Below the pieces are notes generated by a model, which searched no databases, was not told the origin of the DNA, and worked only from the letters and a program-made list of their open reading frames with translations. DNA of 56,412 bases, taken from assembly GCF_030908215.1 (NCBI RefSeq), contig NZ_JAVFJK010000013.1, forward strand, positions 87,003-143,414. Direction: 5' to 3'. The translations under genes were made by a program, and so were the position numbers. Below are positions 1 through 8,317 of the stretch, piece after piece. This DNA comes from Sinomonas sp. ASV486. Its GTDB lineage: Bacteria > Actinomycetota > Actinomycetes > Actinomycetales > Micrococcaceae. Each line of letters starts with the position of its first letter. Position 1 is the first letter of the stretch.

Positions 1-75
1 CCCCCCCCCCCGCTCCCCCCCCCCCCCCCCCGCCCCGGCCGCCCCCCCCCCCCCCCCCCCCGCCCCCCGCCCCCC
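1..75. other. poly-C low-complexity edge
   Basis: Almost every base is C, with only a few G and one T. It holds no gene or plausible signal and stops abruptly 13 bases before the ribosome-binding site of the first gene. This looks like a sequencing or assembly artefact at a contig end rather than real biology, so nothing upstream of the first gene can be interpreted. Confidence 0.8.
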
Positions 76-105
76 TTGCGTCCATCATTGGAAGAGGATC
101 CCAGC

Positions 106-1425
106 ATGACCATTGAAACCAGACTGACCGCGCAGCCCGCCGCGCCGGCCGAGACGCTCAACACGAAGGACATGCGCCGCATCCTGGCCTCGTCCTTCAT
201 CGGCAGCGCCATCGAGTACTACGACTTCATGCTCTACGCGACGGCCGCGTCCCTCGTGTTCAACAAGGTCTTCTTCGCGAACCTCGGGCCGGGCTTCGCG
301 ATCTTCGCCTCGTTCGTCACGCTCGCCATCGGATATGTCGCGAGGCCGCTCGGCGGGCTCGTCTTCGGCCACTTCGGCGACATCCTGGGCCGGAAGAAGA
401 TGCTGGTCCTGTCCATGCTCATCATGGGCGCGGGCACGGTGGCGATAGGCCTTCTGCCCCCGACGGCGCAGATCGGCGTCGCCGCGCCGATCGCCCTCTC
501 CGCGCTCCGGCTCGTCCAGGGCATCGCGGTGGGCGGCGAGTGGGGCGGTGCGGCGCTCATGGCGATCGAGCACGCTCCCGCGAAGCACCGCGGCTTCGCC
601 GCAGCGTTCGCCAACGCGGGTGGCCCGGCTGGCGCGATCCTCGGCACCCTCGCCCTCTCGCTCTTCGCCGCGGTCTCGGGGAACCAATTCCTCACGTGGG
701 GTTGGCGCGTGCCGTTCCTCCTCTCGGCGCTCCTGATCCTCGTGGGCCTCGTCATCCGGCTGCAGGTGTCAGAGACCCCCGCCTTCAAGCGCCTCGAGGC
801 CGAGGGCGAGAGGCGACGTGTGCCGATCCTCGACGTGCTGCGCAACAACAAGCGCGCCGTCCTCCTCGGCCTGACCGCGACCACCGCGTTCTATGTGTGC
901 CAGTCCATGACCACGGTGTGGGGCGTCTCGGTCGCCATCGAATCCGGTGCGGACAAGAATGGCGTGCTCAACATCAAGGCCGCGGCTGCCGTGCTGACGC
1001 TCATCGTGACGTTCTGGTCTGCGCGCCTCTCGGACCGCTTCGGACGACGCCGCCTGCTCGCCGTGGGCACGCTCTCCGGCGTTGCGCTGGCGTTCCCGAT
1101 CGTCTTCCTCATGACGAACGGCACTCTGTGGGGCTTCGCCATCGCGATTGTGCTCGGCAACGGCCTGGTCCAAGGTCTCCTGTACGGACCGATCGCCGCC
1201 TATGTGGCGGAGCAGTTCCCCACCCGCAATCGGTACACCGGGGCATCGCTGGCATACCAAGGTGCGTCGATGCTCGGGGCCGGGTTCACTCCGATGGTCG
1301 TCGCCGGCCTCGCCCTCCTGACGGGCGGCCTCTGGGTGATCGGCGGCTTCTGGATCGCGATCCTGTTCCTCGCGTTCGTGGCGGTGCGGGCCACACCGGA
1401 AGGCACGAAGCGCGACCTCGACTGA
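106..1425 (+). CDS. MFS transporter, metabolite:H+ symporter (MHS) family
   Basis: A 439-residue inner-membrane transporter of the major facilitator superfamily, MHS branch (relatives of ShiA, KgtP and ProP), which import organic acids or osmolytes with protons. The N-terminal segment carries the branch-typical EYYDF motif (about residues 37-41), and the loop after the second membrane segment has the MFS motif GHFGDILGRK. Length fits the family. I chose the ATG at 106, preceded by GGAAGAGG at about 90-97, over an upstream TTG at 76 that lies at the edge of the poly-C run. The substrate cannot be read from sequence, and the upstream context is missing. It converges on the LOG-like gene with a hairpin between them. 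Confidence 0.85.
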   Translation: MTIETRLTAQPAAPAETLNTKDMRRILASSFIGSAIEYYDFMLYATAASLVFNKVFFANLGPGFAIFASFVTLAIGYVARPLGGLVFGHFGDILGRKKMLVLSMLIMGAGTVAIGLLPPTAQIGVAAPIALSALRLVQGIAVGGEWGGAALMAIEHAPAKHRGFAAAFANAGGPAGAILGTLALSLFAAVSGNQFLTWGWRVPFLLSALLILVGLVIRLQVSETPAFKRLEAEGERRRVPILDVLRNNKRAVLLGLTATTAFYVCQSMTTVWGVSVAIESGADKNGVLNIKAAAAVLTLIVTFWSARLSDRFGRRRLLAVGTLSGVALAFPIVFLMTNGTLWGFAIAIVLGNGLVQGLLYGPIAAYVAEQFPTRNRYTGASLAYQGASMLGAGFTPMVVAGLALLTGGLWVIGGFWIAILFLAFVAVRATPEGTKRDLD

Positions 1426-1461
1426 CCGCTCATCGCAGGCACGTGACCCCGCATCCTTGAG

Positions 1462-1501
1462 AGGTGACCCCGCATCGGTCTTGATCGTTGCGGGGTCACC
1501 T
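1462..1501. terminator. 13-bp perfect hairpin between convergent genes
   Basis: AGGTGACCCCGCA (1462-1474) pairs perfectly with TGCGGGGTCACCT (1489-1501) across a 14-base loop. It lies between the stop codons of the convergent MFS and LOG-like genes, so it can serve both strands. An extra copy of GTGACCCCGCAT stands at 1443-1454. There is no clear T-tract on the plus side. Confidence 0.6.
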
Positions 1502-1537
1502 TTCGCGATTGCGGAGTCACGTCGCAGCGACTCGGCC

Positions 1538-2656
1538 TCAGGCCAGCGCGGCGACCGCTTCTTCGACCGAGTCGACGAGGCGGAGACGGTCTGCCATGCC
1601 GCGGCCTTCCGCGAGGGTCCGCAGCAGCGGCCACGCCGGGAGCTCCTCAGTCCAGTGCCGCTCCCCCACGAGGACCATGGGCGTGATCGTCTCACTCGTG
1701 CCGTAGTAGTTCTCACACGCATCCTGGAAGACCTCCTGCACCGTGCCCGCGGCACCGGGCAGGAACACGACGCCTCCCGTGCACTTCTCGAGCAGCACGG
1801 CCTCGCGCACCGAGTTCGCGAAGTACTTGGCGATGTGCGTCGCGAACAGGTTGGGCGGCTCGTGGCCGTAGAACCACGTGGGGATGCCGAGGCTCGGCGT
1901 CCCGCCCGGGAACCGGCCCAGCACCGCGAGCGCGGCGCGCGCCCATGAACTCACCGAGGGCCTGAAGCGGGGCACGACGGCGATCTCCCGCAGTGCCGCA
2001 TCGAGGGCCGATTCCGGGAAGGCCGCCAAGTAGGCTCCGAGGTTCGCGGCCTCCATCGCGCCCGGCCCGCCACCCGTGGCGACCACATGCCCGGCCGCCG
2101 CGAGCCCGCGCCCGAGGCGCGCGGCGTCGTCGTACACCGGACTCCCCCGGAGTCCGGCGTGTCCACCCATGACGCCCACGATCTTCCGCCCGGCGAACGG
2201 CCCCTGGAGCGCGTCCTGCAGCGCTTCGCCGATGTGGTGGTCGTGGAGGGCAGCGGAGATCGCAGACTCGACGCCGACGCGGCCCTGCTGCTGGGTCCAG
2301 GCATAGATCCGCGCGTCCGGCGTCTCCTCGTAGGGCCGGTACTCGACTCCCGTGTACAGCTCGGGACCCGTGTAGAGCGCAGGGCGGTACGGATCGAACG
2401 GGAGGCCGGGCAGGACCGGGAAGACAAGTGCGCCCCTTGCCCGCAGGGACTGCTCCATCCCGGGCTGGAGCCGGCAGCCGAGGAACATGGCGCCCGCCGG
2501 GTCGAGGGCCTTGAGCGCGCTCGAACGCTCCGTGAGGTCCACCGACTGCACCTGCCACCCGGCCATCGAGGCCGCGCCACCGGCCACGAGCGCATCGAAG
2601 TGCCCGAGGGACTCGACCTCGAGCGTGCGCGGCAGCGGGGCGGGGGTGGCGTTCAT
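1538..2656 (-). CDS. LOG-like Rossmann-fold nucleotide-binding protein
   Basis: A 372-residue cytosolic protein of the LOG/lysine-decarboxylase-like superfamily. LOG enzymes release cytokinin-type bases from nucleoside monophosphates, but many bacterial members have unknown substrates. Visible are the glycine-rich turn ATGGGPGAMEAANLG near residue 190 and the second signature PGAAGTVQEVF, which corresponds to PGGxGTxxE but with Ala-Ala replacing the second Gly and its neighbour. It is about twice the length of a plain LOG protein (roughly 190 residues), with an extra N-terminal half of about 150 residues. It starts at an ATG at 2656 and has no operon partner. The long form and altered motif make cytokinin activity uncertain. 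Confidence 0.7.
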   Translation of the reverse strand: MNATPAPLPRTLEVESLGHFDALVAGGAASMAGWQVQSVDLTERSSALKALDPAGAMFLGCRLQPGMEQSLRARGALVFPVLPGLPFDPYRPALYTGPELYTGVEYRPYEETPDARIYAWTQQQGRVGVESAISAALHDHHIGEALQDALQGPFAGRKIVGVMGGHAGLRGSPVYDDAARLGRGLAAAGHVVATGGGPGAMEAANLGAYLAAFPESALDAALREIAVVPRFRPSVSSWARAALAVLGRFPGGTPSLGIPTWFYGHEPPNLFATHIAKYFANSVREAVLLEKCTGGVVFLPGAAGTVQEVFQDACENYYGTSETITPMVLVGERHWTEELPAWPLLRTLAEGRGMADRLRLVDSVEEAVAALA

Positions 2657-2750
2657 GGGGCCAGAGTATCCGGATCCTCCGGTGTCCCCCGGAGCGAATT
2701 CAGCGCCGATTCGGACTGCCTTAACCGAGATTTAACTATGAGTCCCGACC

Positions 2751-4328
2751 ATGGTCCGGGTGACATCACCCTGCCAAGCCCACAGCGGCGACACCCCAGC
2801 CCTCCTCTCCCCGTCACGTCGGGGATTCCTCACGGCCGCGCTCACCGGCGCGGCGCTGACCCTCGCACCGATGACCTTCGCCACCGCGGACACCGGCACG
2901 AGCCGAACCAAGACGATCACCGGCCACCTCGACCCCGGAGCCGCTGACTTCGTGTACCTCCCGGTCGAGATTCCGGCCGGGGTCAACAAGATCAGCGTCT
3001 CGTACTCCTACAACAAGCCCACGATCACACCGGGCCTCCTCGTGAACGCCTGCGACATCGGCATCTTCGACGAGAAGGGCACCGAGCTCCAGGGCAAGGG
3101 CTTCCGCGGATGGTCCGGCGGCTTCCGCACAGAATTCTCCATCAGCGCCGCGGAGGCAACTCCCGGCTACCTCGCCGGGCCCATCGGCAAGGGCACGTGG
3201 AACGTCATCCTCGGCCCGTACCAGGTGTCCGAGCATGGCCTTGACTACACGGTGACCGTCACGCTCGACTTCGGCCCCGACGGCACGCCGTACCAGCCCG
3301 CGTACCCGCCGCAGGCGATCGCGGGTCGCGGCGCCGGGTGGTACCGCGGCGACGGCCACCTGCACACCGTCTACTCGGACGGAAGGCGGACCCCGCAGGA
3401 AGTCGCTGCCGGCGCCCGGGCCGCACACATGGACTTCATGATCTCCACGGACCACAACACGCCGGCGTCCCACGGCGTGTGGGGCCCCCTCGCGGGGGAA
3501 GACCTGCTCATCATGACCGGCGAAGAGGTCACAACCCGCAACGGCCATTACCTCGCGCTCGGCCTCAAGCCGGGCGAGTGGATCGACTGGCGCTACCGCG
3601 CGCGCGAGAAGGGCTTCGAGGAAGCTGCACAGCGGATCCACGCCTCCGGAGGGCTCGTGGTCCCGGCCCATCCGTACTGCCCCTACGTCGCGTGCCGCTG
3701 GAAGTTCGGCTACGACGACGCCGACGCCGTCGAGGTGTGGACCGGCCCGTGGACGGTCGACGACGAGTTCTCCGTCAACACGTGGGATTCCATGCTCGTC
3801 CATTCCGTACGGACTACTGGCCGTTGGCTGCCCGCGATGGGCAACAGCGATGCGCACAGCGTCCCGCAGGTCATCGGATGGCCGCACAACGTGGTCAACG
3901 CGTCCGCGCTCTCGCACGACGCGATCCTTGAGGGCATCCGCAACGGGCGCTCATGGATCGCCGAGTCGGCGGGCATCTCACTCGAATTCGCCGTGAAGTC
4001 CGGCGGGAAGACGGCCGGCATCGGCGAGCGCCTGAGCGTGGCCGACGACGCGCCGGTCACCGTCTCGGCGACGGTTGCCGGCGTGCCGAACGGCGTGGTG
4101 CGGTTCATCACCGACGAGGGCCAGACGCAGCAGATCACGTTGCCTGCATCCGGTCAGGGCACGAGCACGTGGATCACGACGCCGCAGCTCGCGGCCTACA
4201 TCCGCGTCGAGGTCCGGCACCCGAAGAGCGACGGCACGTCGGGCAGCGGCACGGAGATGGGCCCGAACCTTTCGCTCGGAGCCATGGCGGCGCTGACGAA
4301 CCCCATCTTCCTCGGGAACGGGAAGTAG
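2751..4328 (+). CDS. exported PHP-domain metallohydrolase (CehA/McbA-like)
   Basis: A 525-residue protein with a twin-arginine signal near the N-terminus (SRRGFLTAALTGAALTLAP), so it is probably folded in the cytoplasm and exported. The middle holds a PHP-type metal site: DGHLH at about residues 201-205, STDHN at about 231-235, PAHPY near 305 and GNSDAH near 364. This order is typical of CehA/McbA-like proteins, which include carbamate and phosphoester hydrolases. Flanking regions look like beta domains. The ATG at 2751 has only a weak ribosome-binding site. The 3' end overlaps the convergent oxidoreductase gene by 133 bases. The substrate is unknown; phosphoester or carbamate hydrolysis is inference from the family. 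Confidence 0.75.
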   Translation: MVRVTSPCQAHSGDTPALLSPSRRGFLTAALTGAALTLAPMTFATADTGTSRTKTITGHLDPGAADFVYLPVEIPAGVNKISVSYSYNKPTITPGLLVNACDIGIFDEKGTELQGKGFRGWSGGFRTEFSISAAEATPGYLAGPIGKGTWNVILGPYQVSEHGLDYTVTVTLDFGPDGTPYQPAYPPQAIAGRGAGWYRGDGHLHTVYSDGRRTPQEVAAGARAAHMDFMISTDHNTPASHGVWGPLAGEDLLIMTGEEVTTRNGHYLALGLKPGEWIDWRYRAREKGFEEAAQRIHASGGLVVPAHPYCPYVACRWKFGYDDADAVEVWTGPWTVDDEFSVNTWDSMLVHSVRTTGRWLPAMGNSDAHSVPQVIGWPHNVVNASALSHDAILEGIRNGRSWIAESAGISLEFAVKSGGKTAGIGERLSVADDAPVTVSATVAGVPNGVVRFITDEGQTQQITLPASGQGTSTWITTPQLAAYIRVEVRHPKSDGTSGSGTEMGPNLSLGAMAALTNPIFLGNGK

Positions 4329-5302
4329 CCGGCGACGGCGTCCTCCGGGGTGCAGGGATTCGTGCGTTCGCCGAGCACAAGCTCCACGAAGGCTGCGAGC
4401 TCGGCCCGGTACGCGGCGTCGAACCGCTCGGCGAACGTCTTGTGCGTCTCCCCTGCCGGGAACGCGACGCCGGTCTCGGTCGAGCGCAGGGCGGTCTTGT
4501 CGTCCAGCCCCACCATGACGGAGTCCTTGGACCCCTGGATCTCGAGGCGCACGTCGTGTCCCGCCCCGTTGTAGCGCGTCGCGGAGACCGTGCCAACCGT
4601 GCCGTCGTCGAACGTCACAGCGGCGAGCGCGGTGTCGACGTCGCCAACCTCGCCGATCGCGGGATCGCCGTTGTTCGAGCCCTTCGCATAGACCTCGACG
4701 ATCTCGCGGCCGGTGAGCCACCGGAGGATGTCGAAGTCGTGGACCGAGCAGTCGCGGAAGAGGCCGCCGGACGTGGCGAGGAACTCGACGGAGGGCGGGA
4801 ACATGTCCCCGGTCATGGCCCGCAGCGAATGGATCCAGCCGATCTCACCCGCGTCGAAGCGGCGCTTGGCCTCGAGGTAGCCCGCGTCGAAACGGCGCTG
4901 GTGGCCGATCTGCACGACGCCGCCCTTCTCGGCGATGTACTCGAGCACCGGCAGGGAGTCCGCGACGGAGCCGGCCACCGGCTTCTCGCAGAACACGGGC
5001 AGCCCCGCGTCGACGCCCGCCCGGATGAGCTCGGGGTGGGTCTGGGTGCCGGTGGCGACGACGAGCGCGTCGACGCCGGAGGCGATGAGCCCCTGCACGC
5101 CGCCAGTGACGAACTCGGCGCCGACCTCGGCCGCGACGGCGCGCGCGTGCTCCTCGGCGACGTCGGTGAGCTTGAGCCGAAGCTCTACGCCGCGCTCGCG
5201 CTCGGCGAGCTGCGGCGCGATCGCCGCGATGTTGCGGGCGTGCATGACGCCGATGCGCCCGACTCCGACGAGTCCGAGCGTGACAGTCTTGGTGGTCTCC
5301 AT
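4196..5302 (-). CDS. Gfo/Idh/MocA oxidoreductase with abnormal C-terminus
   Basis: An NAD(P)-dependent sugar or inositol dehydrogenase (368 residues). The Rossmann motif GVGRIG lies at the N-terminus, FCEKPVAGS carries the family EKP lysine, and the DCSVHDFD helix matches the catalytic region of inositol 2-dehydrogenase-like members. The start at 5302 has GGAGGAG seven bases upstream. The family-like sequence runs to about residue 325 (CTPEDAVAG). The usual last helix is then missing, and the frame continues for about 43 residues antisense to the end of the PHP gene, as if a deletion fused the two 3' ends. It may still be active. It is divergent from a LacI gene and controlled by a GGAACGTTCC operator. 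Confidence 0.8.
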   Translation of the reverse strand: METTKTVTLGLVGVGRIGVMHARNIAAIAPQLAERERGVELRLKLTDVAEEHARAVAAEVGAEFVTGGVQGLIASGVDALVVATGTQTHPELIRAGVDAGLPVFCEKPVAGSVADSLPVLEYIAEKGGVVQIGHQRRFDAGYLEAKRRFDAGEIGWIHSLRAMTGDMFPPSVEFLATSGGLFRDCSVHDFDILRWLTGREIVEVYAKGSNNGDPAIGEVGDVDTALAAVTFDDGTVGTVSATRYNGAGHDVRLEIQGSKDSVMVGLDDKTALRSTETGVAFPAGETHKTFAERFDAAYRAELAAFVELVLGERTNPCTPEDAVAGYFPFPRKMGFVSAAMAPSERFGPISVPLPDVPSLFGCRTSTRM

Positions 5303-5335
5303 GTGGGCACTCCTCCGTCAGTTCCGGAACGCATA

Positions 5336-5390
5336 TGGGAACGTTCCAACATCTGGTTTAGAGTATCCCTATGACCGGCGTTGCGGTCAA
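5336..5390 (-). promoter_or_regulatory. promoter and LacI operator (A-type, GGAACGTTCC)
   Basis: The palindrome GGAACGTTCC (5338-5347, inside TGGGAACGTTCCAA) lies 36 bases before the oxidoreductase start. On the minus strand a -35-like TTGACC (5385-5390) is followed after 17 bases by GATACT (5362-5367), or after 19 bases by TACTCT. The palindrome therefore falls around the transcription start, the usual place for a LacI-type repressor. The divergent gene at 5420 encodes the likely regulator. The same 10 bases recur at 26559-26568. Confidence 0.75.
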
Positions 5391-5419
5391 GATTTGTCCT
5401 GACATTTGTGGAGGCGAAC

Positions 5420-6469
5420 ATGGCGCAGGCCGGCCCCAAGCCCGCGACGATCCTCGACGTCGCCGCCCGAGCCGGCGTGTCCAAGTCGGCCGCCTCCCTC
5501 GCGCTGCGCGGCACGGGCTACGTGAGCGAGGCGAGGCGCCGTGCCATCCTCGAGGCCGCCGCCGAGCTCGGCTACCGCCCCAACGCCGCCGCGCGCGCCA
5601 TGGGCTCGGCCCGCAGCGGCACCGTCGGCGTCATCCTCGATGACCTGCGCAACCCATGGTTCGTCCCCGCGGTCGAGGGCCTCACCGAGGGCCTCCATGC
5701 GGCGGGCCTCCACGCGCTCCTCGGCGACTGGCGGCTCGAGGGGGCCGAGCTCGCGGAGCGCTTCCTCGAGCTGCGTGTCGAGGCCCTCGTCCTGGTCGGG
5801 ACGCTCGACGGCGCGGAGACGGCTTTCGCCGAGATCGCGCCTTTGCCCGGGGGGATCCCCGTGCCGGTGGTCCAAGTGGGCGCTCCCCACGCCCAGGTCC
5901 CCGGTGCCGCTGTGGTCACCAACGACGATGCCGAGGGCGCCCGCCGCGTGGTCCGGCATCTCGCGGCGCTCGGGCACCGCCGGATCGCGCACCTCTCCGC
6001 CCCCGGAACCGCGGTGGGCGACGCACGGCGCGCCGGATTCGAGGACGCGTGCCAGGTCCTCGGCATCGAGTCACAGACGGTTGAGGCCGGACGCACCGAG
6101 GAGGCCGGCTGGCGCGCGGCGCACGAGGCTCTGGATGCGAGCCCGCGGCCCACAGCCCTGTTCGCGGTGAATGACATGGCCGCGTTCGGCGCTCTCTCCG
6201 CGGCCGATGACCTCGGCCTCCGCGTCCCCGAGGACCTCTCGCTCGCCGGCTACGACGACACCCCGGCAGCTCGCCTCAAGGCAGTGGGCCTCACGAGCGT
6301 GGACAATGCGAGCCGGGAGGCCGGGCGTGTCGCTGCGGACCTCCTCGCCGCACGGCTTGCCCACCCCGGGTCTCCCAGGGGAACCTACGACGACCGCGAG
6401 CCACCCGCCGTCGTCCTCCTGCCGCCTGAGCTCAAGGTGCGCACGAGCACGGCGCCGCCTCCGTCATGA
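5420..6469 (+). CDS. LacI-family transcriptional regulator
   Basis: A 349-residue repressor. The N-terminal helix-turn-helix reads ILDVAARAGVSKSAASLALR, followed by the hinge GYRPNAAARAM and a periplasmic-binding-protein-like sugar domain ending with TSVDNASREAG and VRTSTAPPPS. I chose the ATG at 5420 because GGAGG stands just upstream (about 5410-5414); an upstream in-frame start at 5381 has no such support. It is divergent from the truncated oxidoreductase with the GGAACGTTCC palindrome between them, so autoregulation and control of that gene are likely. The recognition-helix residues after VS are Lys-Ser, as in the LacI at 17487. The effector is probably a sugar or polyol, but unknown. Confidence 0.88.
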   Translation: MAQAGPKPATILDVAARAGVSKSAASLALRGTGYVSEARRRAILEAAAELGYRPNAAARAMGSARSGTVGVILDDLRNPWFVPAVEGLTEGLHAAGLHALLGDWRLEGAELAERFLELRVEALVLVGTLDGAETAFAEIAPLPGGIPVPVVQVGAPHAQVPGAAVVTNDDAEGARRVVRHLAALGHRRIAHLSAPGTAVGDARRAGFEDACQVLGIESQTVEAGRTEEAGWRAAHEALDASPRPTALFAVNDMAAFGALSAADDLGLRVPEDLSLAGYDDTPAARLKAVGLTSVDNASREAGRVAADLLAARLAHPGSPRGTYDDREPPAVVLLPPELKVRTSTAPPPS

Positions 6470-6521
6470 CTGCAAGTGGTTCGCGCCCCGGCTCACCGGC
6501 GACTGGTCTGAGAAGGCACGA

Positions 6522-7502
6522 CTAGGGAACTTCAATGTCGGGGTGCTGCCGCCGAACCCACTCGGCCATCCGCCGCGCTCGTGCTGCGATGAACTCCAGC
6601 GTGGCTTCGCGGTACGTCACGTATTCGTCGCGTGTGACGGGTGTCCCGGGGCGCTCGAAGTTGTCGAACGGCAGGTAGAACTGAACCTCGTTGTAGTCGG
6701 GCGTCACGAGGTCTTGCAGGTGGAAGAAGTCAACGAACTCAGTGAACCCGTCGAAGAGTTCGAAGAAGTCCGCATAGGCGCCGAGGACACCGGCCAGAGG
6801 GCTCTCTTCCTCTCCCGTGTAGTGACGCCGGATGCACTCAAGGGTGAGGTCCATGCGGTCACCGATCAGCCTGCCCGAGGGACCGAACCCTCGTGCCGTA
6901 TTCATCGTGGGTCGGTACTCCTTCCTCACGGGCCAGATCATCGCGCTGCCGATCGTGTACGGCGGGTTGAGGTAACGGGACCGCTCGTCCTCGTTCAGCG
7001 ACGCGATCGCGCCTGCCAGAGACGTCGGACGTGACCAGCCGGTGTAGGAGCTGGTGATGGCGTCGCTGCCGTACCAATGCCTGGCCTCGGAAGCATCGGT
7101 GTAGACGAGGTACCCGTTCCGACGGGCCGATGGCGCGGTCGGGGCGAAATGGACGCCAGAGTTCAGCTTCTTGGTCCACAGCAGCTCATGGTCCGAGCGG
7201 AGCCGGGGGCTGTCCCGGTCCGCATCGGGTCTGGACTTCGCAGGCCTGTCCGTCTTGTAGTCGAAGGAGATATCGAAAGCTCGCCGGACCTCGCCTATGA
7301 TCGCGATCTGCTTGGACTCCACCACGGCGGAGTAGTCAGGCATGGTGCTGCCTAGACAGGCCTCGACCCGGTAACGCCCATCTCCCAGTGGATATGCCGT
7401 CACCGGCTGGCCGGCCGGGACGGAGACACCCCCGCCGTGCTCGCCGGAGATGATCGGCTCAAAGATGATCTCTTCCTTGGTCTCTGCCGTGAACGCTTCC
7501 AT
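6522..7502 (-). CDS. uncharacterised protein, DUF6994-like
   Basis: A 326-residue soluble protein without signal peptide or membrane segment. The motif FDYKTDRP followed by DSPRLRSDHELLWTKKLNSG resembles actinobacterial proteins I recall as DUF6994; this assignment is from memory of the motif, not a search. The first 90 residues (a beta-rich segment ending at EACLGSTMPDY) look like an addition. The C-terminal half is rich in aromatic and acidic residues (FFELFDGFTEFVDFF). The ATG at 7502 is preceded by GAGGGGGGAACCG, a strong ribosome-binding site. It has no operon partner: the neighbours are a LacI gene convergent on one side and a repair protein behind a hairpin on the other. Function unknown. 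Confidence 0.6.
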   Translation of the reverse strand: MEAFTAETKEEIIFEPIISGEHGGGVSVPAGQPVTAYPLGDGRYRVEACLGSTMPDYSAVVESKQIAIIGEVRRAFDISFDYKTDRPAKSRPDADRDSPRLRSDHELLWTKKLNSGVHFAPTAPSARRNGYLVYTDASEARHWYGSDAITSSYTGWSRPTSLAGAIASLNEDERSRYLNPPYTIGSAMIWPVRKEYRPTMNTARGFGPSGRLIGDRMDLTLECIRRHYTGEEESPLAGVLGAYADFFELFDGFTEFVDFFHLQDLVTPDYNEVQFYLPFDNFERPGTPVTRDEYVTYREATLEFIAARARRMAEWVRRQHPDIEVP

Positions 7503-7664
7503 CGGTTCCCCCCTCGTGTGGCTCCATTGTGCCCATCTCGGCCGACGTCCAGCCCGCGCCACTCGCAGACGTTGCCATGGTCTTGCGCACTGGCCCACGA
7601 AGCCCTGTGGTGCGCTCCGCGGCGCGAGGATGCCTCGGCCGGTGCCGCCGGCCGGCGGTGAGAC

Positions 7665-7694
7665 CGCACGACGGCGAGCGGTCGCCGTCGTGCG
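7665..7694. repeat. 13-bp palindromic element with GCACGACGGCG arms
   Basis: CGCACGACGGCGA (7665-7677) and its exact complement TCGCCGTCGTGCG (7682-7694) flank a GCGG loop. It lies 5 bases past the stop of the HhH-GPD gene on the minus strand, so it can act as its terminator. The same stem core and loop recur inside a coding sequence at 19874-19895, and the arm word is dispersed through the window. Confidence 0.7.
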
Positions 7695-7698
7695 CGGC

Positions 7699-8277
7699 TC
7701 ACTCCTTTGCTGAGGCCTTCGCCGCAGCCTTCTGTGAGCGCTTGTGCTCGCGCACCTTCGCGAGGGACTCCGGCGAGACGATGTCGGCGACACTGCGGTA
7801 CGAGCCGTCTTCACCGTAGGCGCCAGAGGCCTCGCGCCAGCCCGCCCCAGCGTAGCCGTACTGCTTGCCGAGCAGCGCGAGGAAGATCTTCGCCTTCTGC
7901 TCGCCGAAACCCGGGAGCTTCTTGAGTCGCTTGAAGACCTCGGCGCCGTCGGGCGCGCCCCGCGTCCAGATCGCCGCGGCGTCGCCGCCCCACTCGCCCT
8001 CGATCTCGGCACAGAGGGCCTGGACCCGCGCAGCCATCGACCCCGGGAAGCGGTGGACCGCCGGGGTCTCCTTGAACAGCTGCGCAAAGTCGTCGGGATT
8101 CGCGTGGGCCAGGGCGCCCGCATCGAGCGTGCCGGCCCGCTCGGAGATCTTGAGCGGGCCGGCGAACGCGGTCTCCATCGGGACCTGCTGGTCCAGCAGC
8201 ATCCCAATGAGGAGGGCCAGCGGGTCGTCGGTCAGAAGGCGGTCGGCGGCGTCGTCGCCGGTGATGTGCAAGGCCAT
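7699..8277 (-). CDS. HhH-GPD-type base excision repair protein
   Basis: A 192-residue soluble protein resembling DNA glycosylases of the helix-hairpin-helix GPD superfamily, which remove damaged bases. The segment LIGMLLDQQVPMETAFAGP corresponds to the N-terminal helical core, and KLPGFGEQKAKIFLALLGK near residue 120-138 is the hairpin. The C-terminus is Lys/Ala rich (EHKRSQKAAAKASAKE), suggesting nucleic-acid contact. No four-cysteine iron-sulfur cluster is present, unlike Nth or MutY. The ATG at 8277 gives the family-like N-terminus MALHITGD; longer upstream frames have no homology I recognise. It stands alone between sugar-metabolism genes. The lesion specificity is unknown. Confidence 0.75.
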   Translation of the reverse strand: MALHITGDDAADRLLTDDPLALLIGMLLDQQVPMETAFAGPLKISERAGTLDAGALAHANPDDFAQLFKETPAVHRFPGSMAARVQALCAEIEGEWGGDAAAIWTRGAPDGAEVFKRLKKLPGFGEQKAKIFLALLGKQYGYAGAGWREASGAYGEDGSYRSVADIVSPESLAKVREHKRSQKAAAKASAKE

Positions 8278-8317
8278 GGGGCCAGTCTTCCACTGGCTCC
8301 GGCGTAGGTCGACGAGC

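Noticed and set aside
234-884. Long open frames opposite the MHS transporter and most other genes
   Set aside because: They are GC-rich shadow frames: Arg/Ala/Pro-rich, no homology, no ribosome-binding sites, and fully explained by the real gene on the other strand or frame.
2747-2756. Palindrome GACCATGGTC at the PHP gene start
   Set aside because: It overlaps the start codon, its centre is AT instead of the CG of the LacI operators here, and nothing else supports an operator.
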